Assembly: GCA_000697055.1 (NCBI GenBank)
Contig: JNDT01001973.1
Coordinates: forward strand, 1-22,395
Direction: 5' to 3'
DNA: 22,395 bases
From: Saksenaea vasiformis B4078
Taxonomy: Eukaryota; Mucoromycota; Mucoromycetes; Mucorales; Saksenaeaceae
Both the position numbers and the translations under genes were made by a program. The notes below the pieces were generated by a model, which saw only the letters and a program-made list of their open reading frames with translations, searched no databases and was not told where the DNA came from. Positions 7,207 to 18,748 of this stretch are shown one piece after another. Position 1 is the stretch's first letter. Every line of letters begins with the position of its first letter.

Positions 7207-10079
7207 ATGCGTAAGAAACGCAGAATAAAGAATGAGCCTCTACCACAAAACCAGACATTGATAACCTCCTTCTTTAACCAAAGCACTGAGACAACCCTTC
7301 AAGTTTCAACTGAGACACATACGGAAAACGATGTTGAACACGGTATGGTTTCCTTTCATGACTTAACTTCTTTGCCAGTTCTTACAAGTAAATAGATCTG
7401 TCAAGCAAATCCGATGAAGATATAGGTTGCGTTCCTGGCCCCTCAACAGGCAGTAAAAGAAAATCAAAGGCTCTGGTCAAGGCTGAAAAAGCTTATGAGA
7501 AGAGGACGGAAAAATTCAAGGCACGGCAAGATATACAAGAACAAAAAAACCAAGAAAAAATCGCGGCTGGCGAAGGCATCCGGTGTCCGTCCTGCGGAGA
7601 GACTTCTCATCAAAGGTCATCAAGCAAGTTATGCAAGGAACATAAACCGAAAAGGAAAGCCACGGCACGGTTCAAACGGACATCTGTTATCAAATCCTCC
7701 TTACATAACACTTGCAAAAATCCTGATTTCGTCAATGCTGTACAAGAGACTGTTAAAGTTACGCGAGACATCGTGTACATCGGATCGCTCTTCGCAAATT
7801 TCTTTTTCTTACACCTTTTGCAAAATCAACAATCCTTGCCTCCAATCACGCACGATCTGTGCTACTCCGCGTTTGCACTTGTCGCTGGGCAGGGATCGCA
7901 TGCTTCTCCGCTGATGAAGTCCGTTTACAACATGTTCAAAGAATCCATATCTTCGTACACCCCTGAAGAGTTCCACAGCGAAGGCCTCATGGCGTTAATT
8001 TCGACTGAAGCAAGACAATACGAGGAAAACGTTCGAAATCATATTACATCAAATTTCCGCGAAAAAACAATCCAATATCTATTAATTGTCCTGTCAGACG
8101 AAGAAGACGAGCGGTACGTTAAGTCACTAAAGGTATCAGAACGGAAAGCACTAGCAAATCACATCTACGACAAGGTAGCAGGCATCGAATCCCGCTGGCC
8201 AAAAGCACTTCCAGATGAACCTGGCTTACGAAGTAAAGCTGCAACCATTCAAAAATCTATAACTTCACAGCTTGGCGACGTTGCAATTGACGATAAAAAA
8301 TTGAACGCTGAACCCCATATCTACATGCCTTGGATGTTTCACATCCTCCAGCGGATGGAAGCGAAAGTATTCATTACCGAAGAAAAGCCCCAGAGATACG
8401 TATCCACTGCATACGTCCACCGCAAAGTCAGAGAGGTAATTTCTCTACCAAGTTTGGTCAAAGTTTAAGCTTTGTCACAGATAGTGCATACAGAGTCTTT
8501 GTCCAATAAATCCATCCGGAGTCTTGAGTTCGCTGTAAGACAAGCCATCCGTAAGCAGACAGGACTTAAGCTTCCAAGGAAGCTCCGAAAACTTCCAGAA
8601 AAAGAAGTGATCCTTCTCAAGGAGTTTGTGGAAGAGACCGTAGCCGCGATAAAAAGCGATTCTTTCAAACCACAGAAGTACACTGATCCCAAAGGATGTA
8701 GGCGCTTTTCACTCCTTCCAGTCCTCAGTTTTCAAGTACGACACATCCTGGTAGATAAGCCAACATTAGCGCATCTTCTGAAACAGACAGGCACGACGTT
8801 GAAGTATCGTTCAACCAATGAAGAAGTACGCAAAGCGTATTTTGAACTGTTTGACATGGCAAAAATCGGATTCCCTACTTTGGAGAGTCTATCGAGAGAA
8901 AAAGTCGAATTCTGGTATGAATTGCAGTGATATACTTTATCGTCATCCAACGTGTCTCAATGACTTTTGTACAATAGGGATGAAATCCGTACTAACGGTG
9001 TCGACGTTGAATTCATATTCAAAAAATACAAACCACCGTACGATCCCAACCGCAAGCCGATAACGCCGGCAGATCTCTGTGGCATAGTGGACAACGCGGT
9101 TGTTTGGGGAGTTGACCCCGGCGTTACAGACCTATTCGTGGCCGCAGACGGAGTTGCGACAGACAGTCATCGAGTAAGATCTACAAGTTCACGGGAGTAC
9201 TACCACCTCTGTGGATTCAACCATGCCACCAGATGTCGCAAACGTTTTCTCAATTCAGAGCCTGCGAGGAAGGAGATTATCGATAAAATCCCATCAATCA
9301 GGACAGCGAAAATCGAGACCATGATTTCTTCAATTACTTATCGTCTGCTGCATCATAAAGTTATTGTTGAGTTTTACGATCGCGACATGAGGTAAAGTAT
9401 ATAAATAAAAATTTTAAGTTAATGTTCATCGATATAGATTTGCAAAACTCAAATGGAAGACATATATAAACAAGCAGAAGGGAGCGAGTGAAGTTGTTAA
9501 ACGACTTTTGGGCGGAAGCGCAAAATACAATGACAACATTCCGAATCTGTCCAGAAACATGGAACTCGCGAGCGATTCCGATTCCTTGATCCGAGTGACC
9601 GGAAAGAAGATAAAGAGAAGCCGATACTCATTGCCTATGGAAATGCAGCATTCTCAGGTTCAATGACGGGGAAGATATCTGCTCCAACAAAGTCAATTCT
9701 AAAGACGCTCAAGCTGGATGCTTCAAGGAAAAAGGTACTCTATGACTATCGCTTTTTAAGGTGTTGACTCTATTTCACTGCATTACAGTTGCCTACCCAT
9801 ATCGTCATGGTTGACGAGTACCTGTCTTCCCAAATTTGTCCAAGCTGCAACGAACGGCATTTAAAAAATGCGCAAGAAAAGCCAGATACTTACGATCAAG
9901 CTGGCAAGATCCACGCTGTTCTCATTTGTGAAAAAGCATGTCGAACGGTTTGGTGGAATCGCGATGAAATGGCCGCTGCAAATATCCGTAGTATATTTTT
10001 ATATATGGCTAGACATAACAATAACCGGCCACCACCATTTCAGCGCCCGTCTGTTAGCGGCGGGAGTTCCTTAACCTAG
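7207..10079 (+). CDS. Fanzor A: RNA-guided RuvC nuclease (TnpB homologue), six exons, one frameshift
   Basis: Inferred exons: 7207-7342, 7426-8435, 8481-8914, 8978-9391, 9438-9734 and 9789-10079, with GT-AG introns of 45-83 nt. All phases fit except within exon 5, where the frame changes between about 9525 and 9575 (one base short, or two extra). The product would be about 860 residues. Order: basic start with a PIP-box, charged helical stretch, C-x2-C-x4-H-x7-C knuckle, long helical region, RTNGVDVEFIF motif, RuvC-I WGVDPGVTDLFVAADG (Asp codon 9114-9116), REYYHLCGF, RuvC-II MVDEYLSS (Glu 9816-9818), zinc ribbon CPSC...CEKAC, RuvC-III WWNRDEMAAANI (Asp 9963-9965), then a Pro-rich tail. In RuvC-III a Met replaces the usual Asn of NRDxNAA. 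Known Fanzors use a guide RNA from the 3' end of their own locus; that role is inferred here. A splice acceptor just before the ATG leaves an upstream exon possible. Confidence 0.88.
7252..7275 (+). other. PIP-box (PCNA-interacting motif) in Fanzor A
   Basis: Residues 16-23 read QTLITSFF, an exact match to the PIP-box rule Q-x-x-[ILM]-x-x-[FY]-[FY]. It follows a basic stretch, RKKRRIK at residues 2-8, that could serve as a nuclear localisation signal. Binding to PCNA is inferred from the motif only. Confidence 0.6.
7584..7634 (+). other. Fanzor A N-terminal zinc knuckle, C-x2-C-x4-H-x7-C
   Basis: Reads CPSCGETSHQRSSSKLC: the same spacing as the Helitron knuckle at 978-1028, and nearly the same residues around the SSS. 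A charged stretch rich in Lys, Glu and Gln (7443-7580) lies directly upstream. Confidence 0.75.
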
Positions 10080-13000
10080 TTACTGTAACAAATGTCAACT
10101 GCACACGTTTTAATGACAGCCTTTTATCTCCGTCACTTCCTGAAATAACGGAATCGCTTACTCTAGAGCCCATTTCAGTTCGATGTGTTTATTATGAATG
10201 AAACGCCAAATAATGTGGCAGATCGTATCCAAACTTCTTAAGTCAGTATGAAGAGAAATCATTACTGTTCTTTCACAGTCATACTACTGCGGTATCCTAT
10301 TATGATATGATACCTTATCCTCCTGAGCAGATAGCTAATTCAGTGACGGAGAAAGTAGATTTCACCCTTTGCCTCAGCAGCAAACTCCGCAATCCCATAC
10401 TGCTTTGTCATAGTGATTCCTCATGCGTTTGAATACAGCTCACTGTAGCGTCGCCTGCTGCACAGAATTTTGCTCATTTCACGTCACCGATAGCAGTTAA
10501 TTTAACCTTAGAGTGGACATCAAGAATGCATTCTCGGGACGCTTGCGCGCGTGCTACACAAACACCGAAAGATATCTAGAGAATGCTTTGGTTTGGAAGT
10601 TAAATCAACATGTGTGTTTCGCACGTAAAAAAGTTAAACCTAAGAAGTTGTTCTTTAAAACTCGAAGGTAACAGGACCTAAATCACCAGTAGTGTCATCA
10701 TCAACTGGATTCGGAGAGACGTTGGAACTTATCCACGGTTGAACGCGGCAGATTTGTCCAGATCCTCTGTCTTCAATAACAGAGAGACTTTAGACGTAAG
10801 TCCACTCTGTACTGCACCCCTTTCGTATATGCACAGGCTGCAAAGATCTGTGTACATGTCCAACGTAAATCGCAAGGAATTCCACGTGTTGAAGTACGCA
10901 TCAGCATATGACTCCGCCAATCTTAATTTCTGTGTTAACCCCGAGAGTTATATAAACAAACATTGCGGTTCTGTTTGGGGGTTAAATGAGGCGAATTGTC
11001 GTGGTTCCGATTACATGTTGACCTTTCACATATGCATCATGTAGACAAGGTGCATATTCAAGAAACATAAATAAAAGTGTAGCTCTGATGATACTATATC
11101 CGCCAAGGGGAAGTTCGCAATATGAAGAAGACATAGCCTCGCCACAGACGTTATCGCAAGCACGCGTATGTAGACCCTGAATTGGGACAAACTTCCATAT
11201 CTCATCATGCGCTACATTTGTCTACCGGATTGCTAACGTTATTTCTGACAGTCACTGCCAGTATGTGAGCGGATCACGTTGAAAATACTGGATTTTGAAT
11301 ACCTCATCCAAACGTTACTTTGCGTTGGTACCGCTCCTGCGGTGAGAAGCAGTATATCTTTGCACAGAACAGCAGATATCTTTACTTCTAAATCAAAGGT
11401 GTATTGCGCTGGTCCATTGTAACAGGTTCCCCAACGCACCAATCGGAACCCTTACAGTGACAGTATTGCAAAGGGAGGCATGGATTCTTTTTTTTTCTTT
11501 GGCTCCGTTTCCCACATGAAACGTCTCCGGTGCCTCCTGGGGCTGACTATACACACAGAAACTCATGTCTTTTGATCGATTGTTTAGAACATTGGTCGTT
11601 AAGCTATGAAATTGGCCACTCCATGGAAGCCATACACAACTACTACCATCCCAACCGAAATGGTGCGGGCTGTGGCACCCGCGAACACGGGGGGTAAGTA
11701 AAATGACATCCAAGTACTATTCCATTTACTAACCATGAACAAATTGTTAGCTGTCTATATGAATCTCGCGTCCTTCGAGGGGACAGGTTGATGTAAGTAG
11801 TGTATGCATCTGTTACCAACTTATGGATTAACGAACGCGTGCTTGATTCCTTTCTTAGCGTAAAAGTGGTTTCTCATGGACACAAAATTCATACAGATTA
11901 GCGTAAAATCTGTTCAATAAACAGTAGTAAGCAGAGCTAGTCCTACATAATTGGAATCTACCAGGGATTTTCAATGATCTCGTGTCCTTAACGGAAGGTG
12001 AACTGAATAAATATATATACTTTTATTCTTTCACAGCACGCATAGAATAGTATGGCTATGCATGATCTTTTTCTTTTGGAACAAAATCGATTGTATAATC
12101 AGCAGCGACTTTCGGAAGTGCCATTGCACTCGATTTTAGAGTTCTGAAGGTGAGCAGGAAGATGCAACCTGCATCGATCGGATGCCTGTGTTTACGCTTA
12201 ACAGTCTGTTGGAATGAAAGTTACGCGCGAGAAAGGTGCTCCAATTCAAACAAAAGATCAAAAAGCTGTACATGCGTAGAATCCATTAGCATGAAAAAGA
12301 TAAGAGATCACCGGATGGTCGCACAGCGGCATTCCTTGTGCTTCCGCGCAAAAACAACATGATCTGCAGTATATCGCAGCAGAGACGATGGCCCACGCCT
12401 TATTGGCAACGAGACCTGACACGTCGGCGTATCAAAGTTGTACAAAAACGTCACGAACCCATTCTTTTTCCTTACTGCATCCAGAATAGAGGCAGGCATC
12501 CGCCACCAGATCTTGAGCAATAAGAAATCTTTCGGTATGATGTTCTGGATTGTCCTGGCGCACCGCGCTCATCCAAAAAAAGAAAAAAAGAAAAAGAAAG
12601 CGTGTGTAGCGTAAGGCTTTAGTGATGTGACTAGCCCGCAAGATACGATGGTCATGGTTTATGTACGTATTGCACGGAACGGTAGCGTCAGTAAGGGTAT
12701 AGGTAGCCTTAGCCGCAGAGATGTCAAAGGCGTTTCCTTTTTCTAACTTTCACTGCTTTTTTTCTCGTTCTTCATCTAAAGCCAACTGTGTTGGTCTTGA
12801 TCCTTATCACTAAACGTGTGCAGTATTAGCTCCAATGCCATCGGCTGATACGGAGTATTCAACGGTATCTATAAAAAGACATCTTCTGGCAGAGACCTTC
12901 CTGCAGAAATATGAGAAATTTAAACCTAGTGAACTATTTATGGTTACTTGTCGTTCATCATGACTGCAACCAAGATACTTTTCTCTCTTCCAACTGGTCC

Positions 13001-14172
13001 AAGATGGTATGCTTCCTTTCTCAAGTGACACAGAGCTTTTTTTTTCATGCAGGGATTACTATGCAAAAGGCACACCGTCGATAACGACTTGGAAAGGAAG
13101 TATTTTTTTCTCTCCATGAAACAATAATTAAGCGCAGCTATTTCTTTATAGACTATTTTTTATCGCTGCAGAAACCGTAAAGGCTTACTGTATCTTGCAG
13201 GAACTTTTTGCAAGCAGTCGATCCTAGTCACTGCCTTTTCGTTAAGCACTCGCATTTCTATGTCAGCGATGATCAATGCCATCATGCTCCTTTCGAAGAC
13301 CAGAGAATATTTGGAGTCCACTGTGACCGACCCTTCGGCGATCAAGCGCAACAAACCGGCTAGCACTATTTCAAAATCACCATGGAGTGGTACAATGCTT
13401 AAAGACGCATCGTCCTATGCTGTTTGATTATCGGAAAACTGCATCAATATTCTCTACAAATTTGCAGAAGCGGTTTCCTTCAATAATTGACATATCAAAA
13501 ATTTGACCTTTTGATTCTATGACTGACGTCATTTTTAGGGAAATAGTCCGGCTATTCGCACCAGTTATCCGCACCAGGCACGTCATTTAATTTTAAGCTT
13601 CAGAGCCCTCAGGGACCATAGATGTTACAAATCATGATCGATTGTAAACCGCAATTTTCCTTACAAGCTGTGGCTGTATCCCCGTCTTATGTATTGTAAC
13701 AACAGTTCCATCCAGATGCAATTGAAGTGCCTTAGCAGTCCTAAAGTCAAGAGTAAGGTTTAGGGTAGGTTCTAAGATGGTCTGCTCTGTGAATCCTATG
13801 GTCTCTAAGAGTTCCAGACCGGATAACTATGGTTCCTAAGAGCTCTATTTTCTTCTGCAAAGATAACTACCAAATAGAGCAGACGTTCGGAAGTCTGACT
13901 GATAGGAATTAGAAAGATTACGAATAAACATGCAACGTCCACCAAACGCTCTGTGTTCTAAGAAACACGCTTTATCGGAATGACCACTGCTGTCTGACAA
14001 CACAAATGTCTTTAAGGTCCTCTGAGATAGATGACATGTGAAAGCGCTTACAAAATTAGCAAGTTAATGGCAACTTCAGAATGAGTTCCAGCATATTTTT
14101 GTAGCGGATTACGCTCGCAAACATAAGACAGTATAACAAAGAAAAAAAAGCAAAACGAAAAAGACGGGCTAG
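10080..14172. other. Long region without a recognised gene
   Basis: About 4.1 kb between Fanzor A and Fanzor B. It could hold the right end of the Fanzor A element and, near 14100-14172, the right end of the Fanzor B element. Exon-like pieces on the minus strand between about 10730 and 13390 are given as a separate low-confidence entry. From 13400 to 14170 I see no coding signal. Confidence 0.5.
10729..13390 (-). pseudogene. Possible unrecognised multi-exon gene or gene remnant
   Basis: Several open stretches on the minus strand have protein-like composition and are bounded by plausible splice sites. The best is 13390-13190, reading GDFEIVLAGLLRLIAEGSV and then an IIADIEMRVL segment. Others are near 13000-12830 (with a CTCATATTTCTGCAG acceptor inside), 12520-12310, 11700-11400, and 11420-11270, which reads DLEVKISAVLCKDILLLTAG. 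I could not join these into one frame and recognise no family. They may be exons of a lineage-specific fungal protein, a decayed copy of one, or chance open frames. No function is proposed. Confidence 0.25.
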
Positions 14173-17100
14173 CTATACAACCCCTTGCCCTGGCCGCCGA
14201 AGAGCCAATGGACGAGAATGGATATCCCCGTCACTCTCCATGTAGTTCGCCAGTACTCGCCCGATGTTCCTCCCCGCATTGATGTCTCGATTCCAGTGCT
14301 AGATTTGCTGATGTCTTAGTTGGTCACACGTTTTGTATCAAATACTTACGAGAGGTATCTCATGGTTCTGGCATAACTCTATCGGGTACACCTGGCTGCG
14401 GTGGTCAGCTAAGTCTGTAATAATAGATATTTGTTATCTTCCTCTTCCAACTGAAAAGAGCAACTTACGGATGGGCCGTCTTTCAGGGCAGGCTGATGTT
14501 CGGTGCATGACCGTGCCGTTCTCATCAAGACAGAACCGGCGACGGTGATCCCGCTGCAAGCGCAGCACCTTTGTTCTGTTTACCTGTTTTATTAGTCAAT
14601 GTCACATACATACAACGTGCTCACCGGTGCTGACACCATTGCGTCTCAACACGCAATTGCTGCGTTTCAGCCTGGCACCTGGAACATATCTTGCTTGTGT
14701 TGTACTCATCCACGAGTACAACGACCGCTTTGTGGGCGAGAACATTCCGGAATTTCTATTTCGTGTTAACGTTTTGGCGTTCGTGTGTAATGCCATGGCG
14801 CATGCCTTCACTGGAACAGGAGCATTCCCTTTATAACCGGGCTTGAGATCGGCATCTCCATACGCCACTATGACAGGTGGCCGGGCCACTGGCAGCTCGC
14901 CTTGTTCTCTGACACGGTCTCGCTTTCGACTTTTCGATGTTGTTTTATGGAAGCAACCGGGCATCGTGATAGTTTTATTGGAAAACGAGAAGAAGGAATT
15001 GGATAATACGACTGCATACAATGCGAGCACTTGTCAAATAAGATAGAGCGTCACAGACTTCAAAAGGTTTCCAAAGTCGAGCATGTGACAACAATTAACA
15101 TCCGCCTTACCAAACTGTATTTGATAGAGGAAGGATACCCGGCGTTAAGAGATACTCACAATATTAACGTCGAAATAGAACCAGTCATTGGATAGGATAC
15201 TTAATATTAACCACGCTATTAAACAGTGACAACGATGTTGATCTTCGAGGTCGCCGTGTCTTATCTGCCACGCATTGTCACGTCTTTATAGAAGGCAGTT
15301 ATGAACTGCTAATTACGAAACATTTTATTTAGTACGCTATATGATAATCCTGTTTGCCATATTGTCCAGGGCTGACTGTCGTGCTCTCTTCGATACGAGC
15401 CTTCTTTCCCGGTGATTATATGGTACGTTAAACGAGAACAATCTGCCAAGATATGAATAATAACACACTCTCCCGTACGACATACCTTTCGTGAATGATG
15501 CTTAACATGCCTACGTGGCTTTGGAAAGCCTGCATGGTGGCGACAGTAGCTGGATTGTCTGCCATAAGTTCATACTACGGCTCGATACCGCTTGCGGCAC
15601 GAATCGCCAACCCTTTCTGGGTGATCCACCTAAACATAGAGTTCCGCCTATCATCTATAAGTGCTTTGACATTCATGATTTCTGAAAAACCTACTGATAC
15701 TCTCGATTGGTGATGTGATCGGTCCTCTCTGCCTGAGGGTCCTCCAGGGGACCGGTAACCTCAACCGCGGTGAAGACTAACATTATACCTTTATATCATA
15801 TCTTAATGTCTGCTACGTAAATAAGTGATATGTATTCATGTCCTACCCGGCATTGCTCCAAACGCTCCGCTGTCAGCCCTGTTGGTTGCTTATTCAGATG
15901 GTAAATCCCTTGTGTCCAGTCTGACAGTCTAGCCTCCGCGGAAGGAGCCTAAAATCCCTCCTAGACGAAGGAAACCGGTCTATAACTGGTCAGTCAGGAT
16001 ACGTTTTGCTGGTCAGTTAAGCCACGTACGATGATGGCGGGTGTCAAACTGCATGAATACAGTGACTCCATCAGTCACAAAATAGTATGCATTTTCATAC
16101 TTCGCATTGTGAACGTTTCTTCCGCTAGAAGACATAGGTGAGAAATGATAAAAAACAAAGAGTAGTCAACTGTTGCTACCATTCCATCGCCATCTGTTTG
16201 ACTGACAAGCATCGATGTCAAAAATATGCTCCCACAGTAACTCCCGCGAAGCCATGTTTCGCATTTGTTCGGAAAAACGGTGCAGTTGAATGAACTGTCC
16301 GTTTTCCCTCTTGTAAAACAAAAGAAGTTTCATTAACTTTTTCGTATAACCCGCGCAGAAACCAGAAATACCATCAGTCTCTGGGGAACCTGCTGCCCGT
16401 TACGTGACGCGTGTCTGAAAAGTTGCCAGAGCATGGTTGTGTCAACAGATACATAGCAAACCTGGTGGTTCGGGAGAGGAAGCAGTGACCATCGCTTTGC
16501 GTCCACCTGCACCACACACTCATGCAAATGGTACATATAACTGATTATTCTTGGATAAAGCTCGATTGTACTTTCATCTTCAGGGTCGAGCTCTTCCACA
16601 TCCACGTCGTCGAGATACTGATGGTATAGGTTGAACTGTTACCTAACTACAATTACTAATTGCATATTCTTCGATGAACAAACCTACCTATAGAAAGCCA
16701 GTACGTCGTTCCTGAATGGCATATCCTGCCATTCTTCCTCAACATTCGCACGGTGATGTGTTACCCACGATACTGCCCGTTTTGCTATAGACAGTCTACG
16801 TTGACTTTCGAGATGACGAGCCGCATATACTCTTACCATGACCTTTTGGTCCGGCCCCGGGGAGATTAGCACCTGAACGTTCTTTTAAACGGAGAAAGTA
16901 AGCATGGAACACATAAGTAATGTACGTCGGCACATTTGTTCCAAGATGGCGCCTGACATCTGTTGATTTGTTTAGTCAAGGTTGATCAACCAAATAGATA
17001 TATCTACTCTGCATAATTTGTGCGGGGAAATATCGCACCACGATATCCATTGAATCTGCTGTCTCAGGACGCTCATACCAATCCTTATATGTTATGATAA

Positions 17101-17667
17101 GCAAAAATACAAGGATTATGAGTGTATTTATGTCTTACATTGTCCTGTCGTAGATTTACGTAGCCAGTCGTAGTATTGTGTAAATGTCATCATCAACTGG
17201 CGTTCCCAGTCATCCTTGTGTCAATAAAATGACGGTAAACACCTGTAGATTTGGAAATTTTCAAGAAACTCACCTCTCCGATGTCACGTACGGTTGCGCT
17301 TACTACGCGGATTGCCTTTCTCCATAAGTTGGCATTATGCAATGGTGGGAATCCAAAACTAGGGTCGCTTTCATGTTGTTCGCACCATCGTCGAACATGG
17401 AGATTCACAAGATTGATGGCGTCCGTCCGCAAAACCGTATAGCTCTCCGCTAACATACGAAAATCCGTCTAATACCTTCGTAAATTGTGACACTGCCAGC
17501 TTTAGTACGTTTACCTTCAAATACGCATAGTCTGCACGAACAAAGTTGCTGAGCTTCATGCTTCTTGTTACACGATACTTGCGCCCCTCATCTCGAGGGA
17601 GTATCGACTGACGGTATCTTGTACGTTGGCGAGTCCTTGGAGCTTCTTCGACATCAACAGCTTGCAT
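14173..17667 (-). pseudogene. Fanzor B: decayed RNA-guided RuvC nuclease gene
   Basis: About a dozen exons of Fanzor type, starting at ATG 17667 after a pyrimidine-rich leader. Recognisable pieces: 17456-17274, about 17222-17140 (TFTQYYDWLRKSTTGQ), about 17080-17000, 16861-16684, 16629 to about 16170 (SGFCAGYTKKLMKLLLFYK), a YYFVTDGVTVFMQF motif near 16075-16040, and 15930-15330. The 3' part is precise: exons ending at 14625, then 14575-14469, 14414-14350 and 14298-14173. RuvC-II VLVDEYNTSKICSRC (Glu codon 14705-14707) and RuvC-III HWNRDINAGRNIG (Asp 14286-14284) are intact. Lesions: the frame aligned with RuvC-I has lost the DPG and contains TGA (15796-15798); TAG at 15575-15577; and frame changes near 16375, 15690 and 14750-14758. 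Its zinc ribbon is C-x2-C...C-x2-H. It lacks the N-terminal knuckle of A and C. It is very unlikely to make an active nuclease. Confidence 0.82.
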
Positions 17668-18025
17668 TGCGAATAGAGGATAAGGGTGATGAGAAAGACA
17701 ATAGTGTCTTTTTTAAGCTACAATGTCCAAGACATAAGTCTCCCGTGATGGCAAATTTTCCTTTTGCAGCGCCTATTAAGCTTTCTTGGTCCGTCCGCCG
17801 AACCTGTTCTTCTATCATTTCTCTTACGCGATTAAAGGGATTTTCCTATTTTTCTTTCTTGGAACTGGCTGGAGCGGACATGCTAAATGGCGTAGTGCTC
17901 ACAGGATTACAATAAAATCCAGATATTCACACATTGTGTCTGCGCTTCGTTATGAAAATATGAATGACATATTTTATCAGTGCCCCTAAAGCCAAGTTCC
18001 ATAGGGAGCTAGTACGGTTTCATGC

Positions 18026-18055
18026 AGATCATTTTCGCACAGATCATTTTCAGAC
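18026..18055 (+). repeat. 15-nt imperfect tandem duplication
   Basis: AGATCATTTTCGCAC is followed directly by AGATCATTTTCAGAC, 13 of 15 bases identical. It lies in non-coding sequence upstream of Fanzor B. Confidence 0.8.
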
Positions 18056-18718
18056 ACATCGGAGTAACTTGATAAATCGGACCACCCTGTTCACTCTTAT
18101 CAAACCCTTCCTTTTTTATCTTTTTTTTTTTTTTTTTTTACGTTTGGATGCCCTTTATTAATCAACATTATACTGTATGATCCAACTATGCCTGTGCTTC
18201 TTCTCTGCAGCAGCAAAATAACAGAACCAACGGAAGTCATGCTAGAAGAGAAACCTTACCCGAGTAAAGACTTTTTTATGGTTTCACTTCGTTATCGCTC
18301 GCTTCCGTTTTCTTGTTTCTCTTTTTCACTGCCAGTGTAGTAAGTGAATATCAGCACCATTAACCTCCAGCTATTTCTGTCATTCCCAATGTTTGTCGAG
18401 AGTAGTGTATATGTCCGATTGTAAGAATACAGTAACTGGGGAATATTTAGCAAATGGTGTTCAAAACCGTTGCAGACGGATCAGGTTATCATCTGATAAA
18501 AGCCATGATTCTAGTTTGTTTCATCCTTATCTATAATTGATTTTCGTGTGACCATTACAGAGGCGATATTAGCAAGAGATATTAATACTGTGAGTAACTG
18601 CAGCACACATCGTATTATTTTCATTTCAATCTTATATCCGCGAATCTGGCGGTAAGAGGGAAGACTGCGTGGGAAGCATCAGTGTCATGATGTGAATCGT
18701 GTCTTGGATCGTGTCAGT

Positions 18719-18748
18719 AAAAAAAAAAAAAAAAAAAAGGGGGGGGGG
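18719..18748 (+). repeat. A20-G10 homopurine tract
   Basis: Twenty A followed directly by ten G, then AATTC. The tract is unlike anything else in the window. It could be the tail of a retroposed sequence, a polypurine tract, or an assembly or cloning artefact. Confidence 0.8.

Noticed and set aside
7495..7914. Lys/Arg-rich frame overlapping Fanzor A exon 2
   Set aside because: The alternate frame of this stretch carries the zinc knuckle and continues without a stop for over 1 kb as Fanzor A.
17565..17915. Plus-strand frame of 116 codons
   Set aside because: Antisense to the first exon and leader of Fanzor B; no motif of its own.
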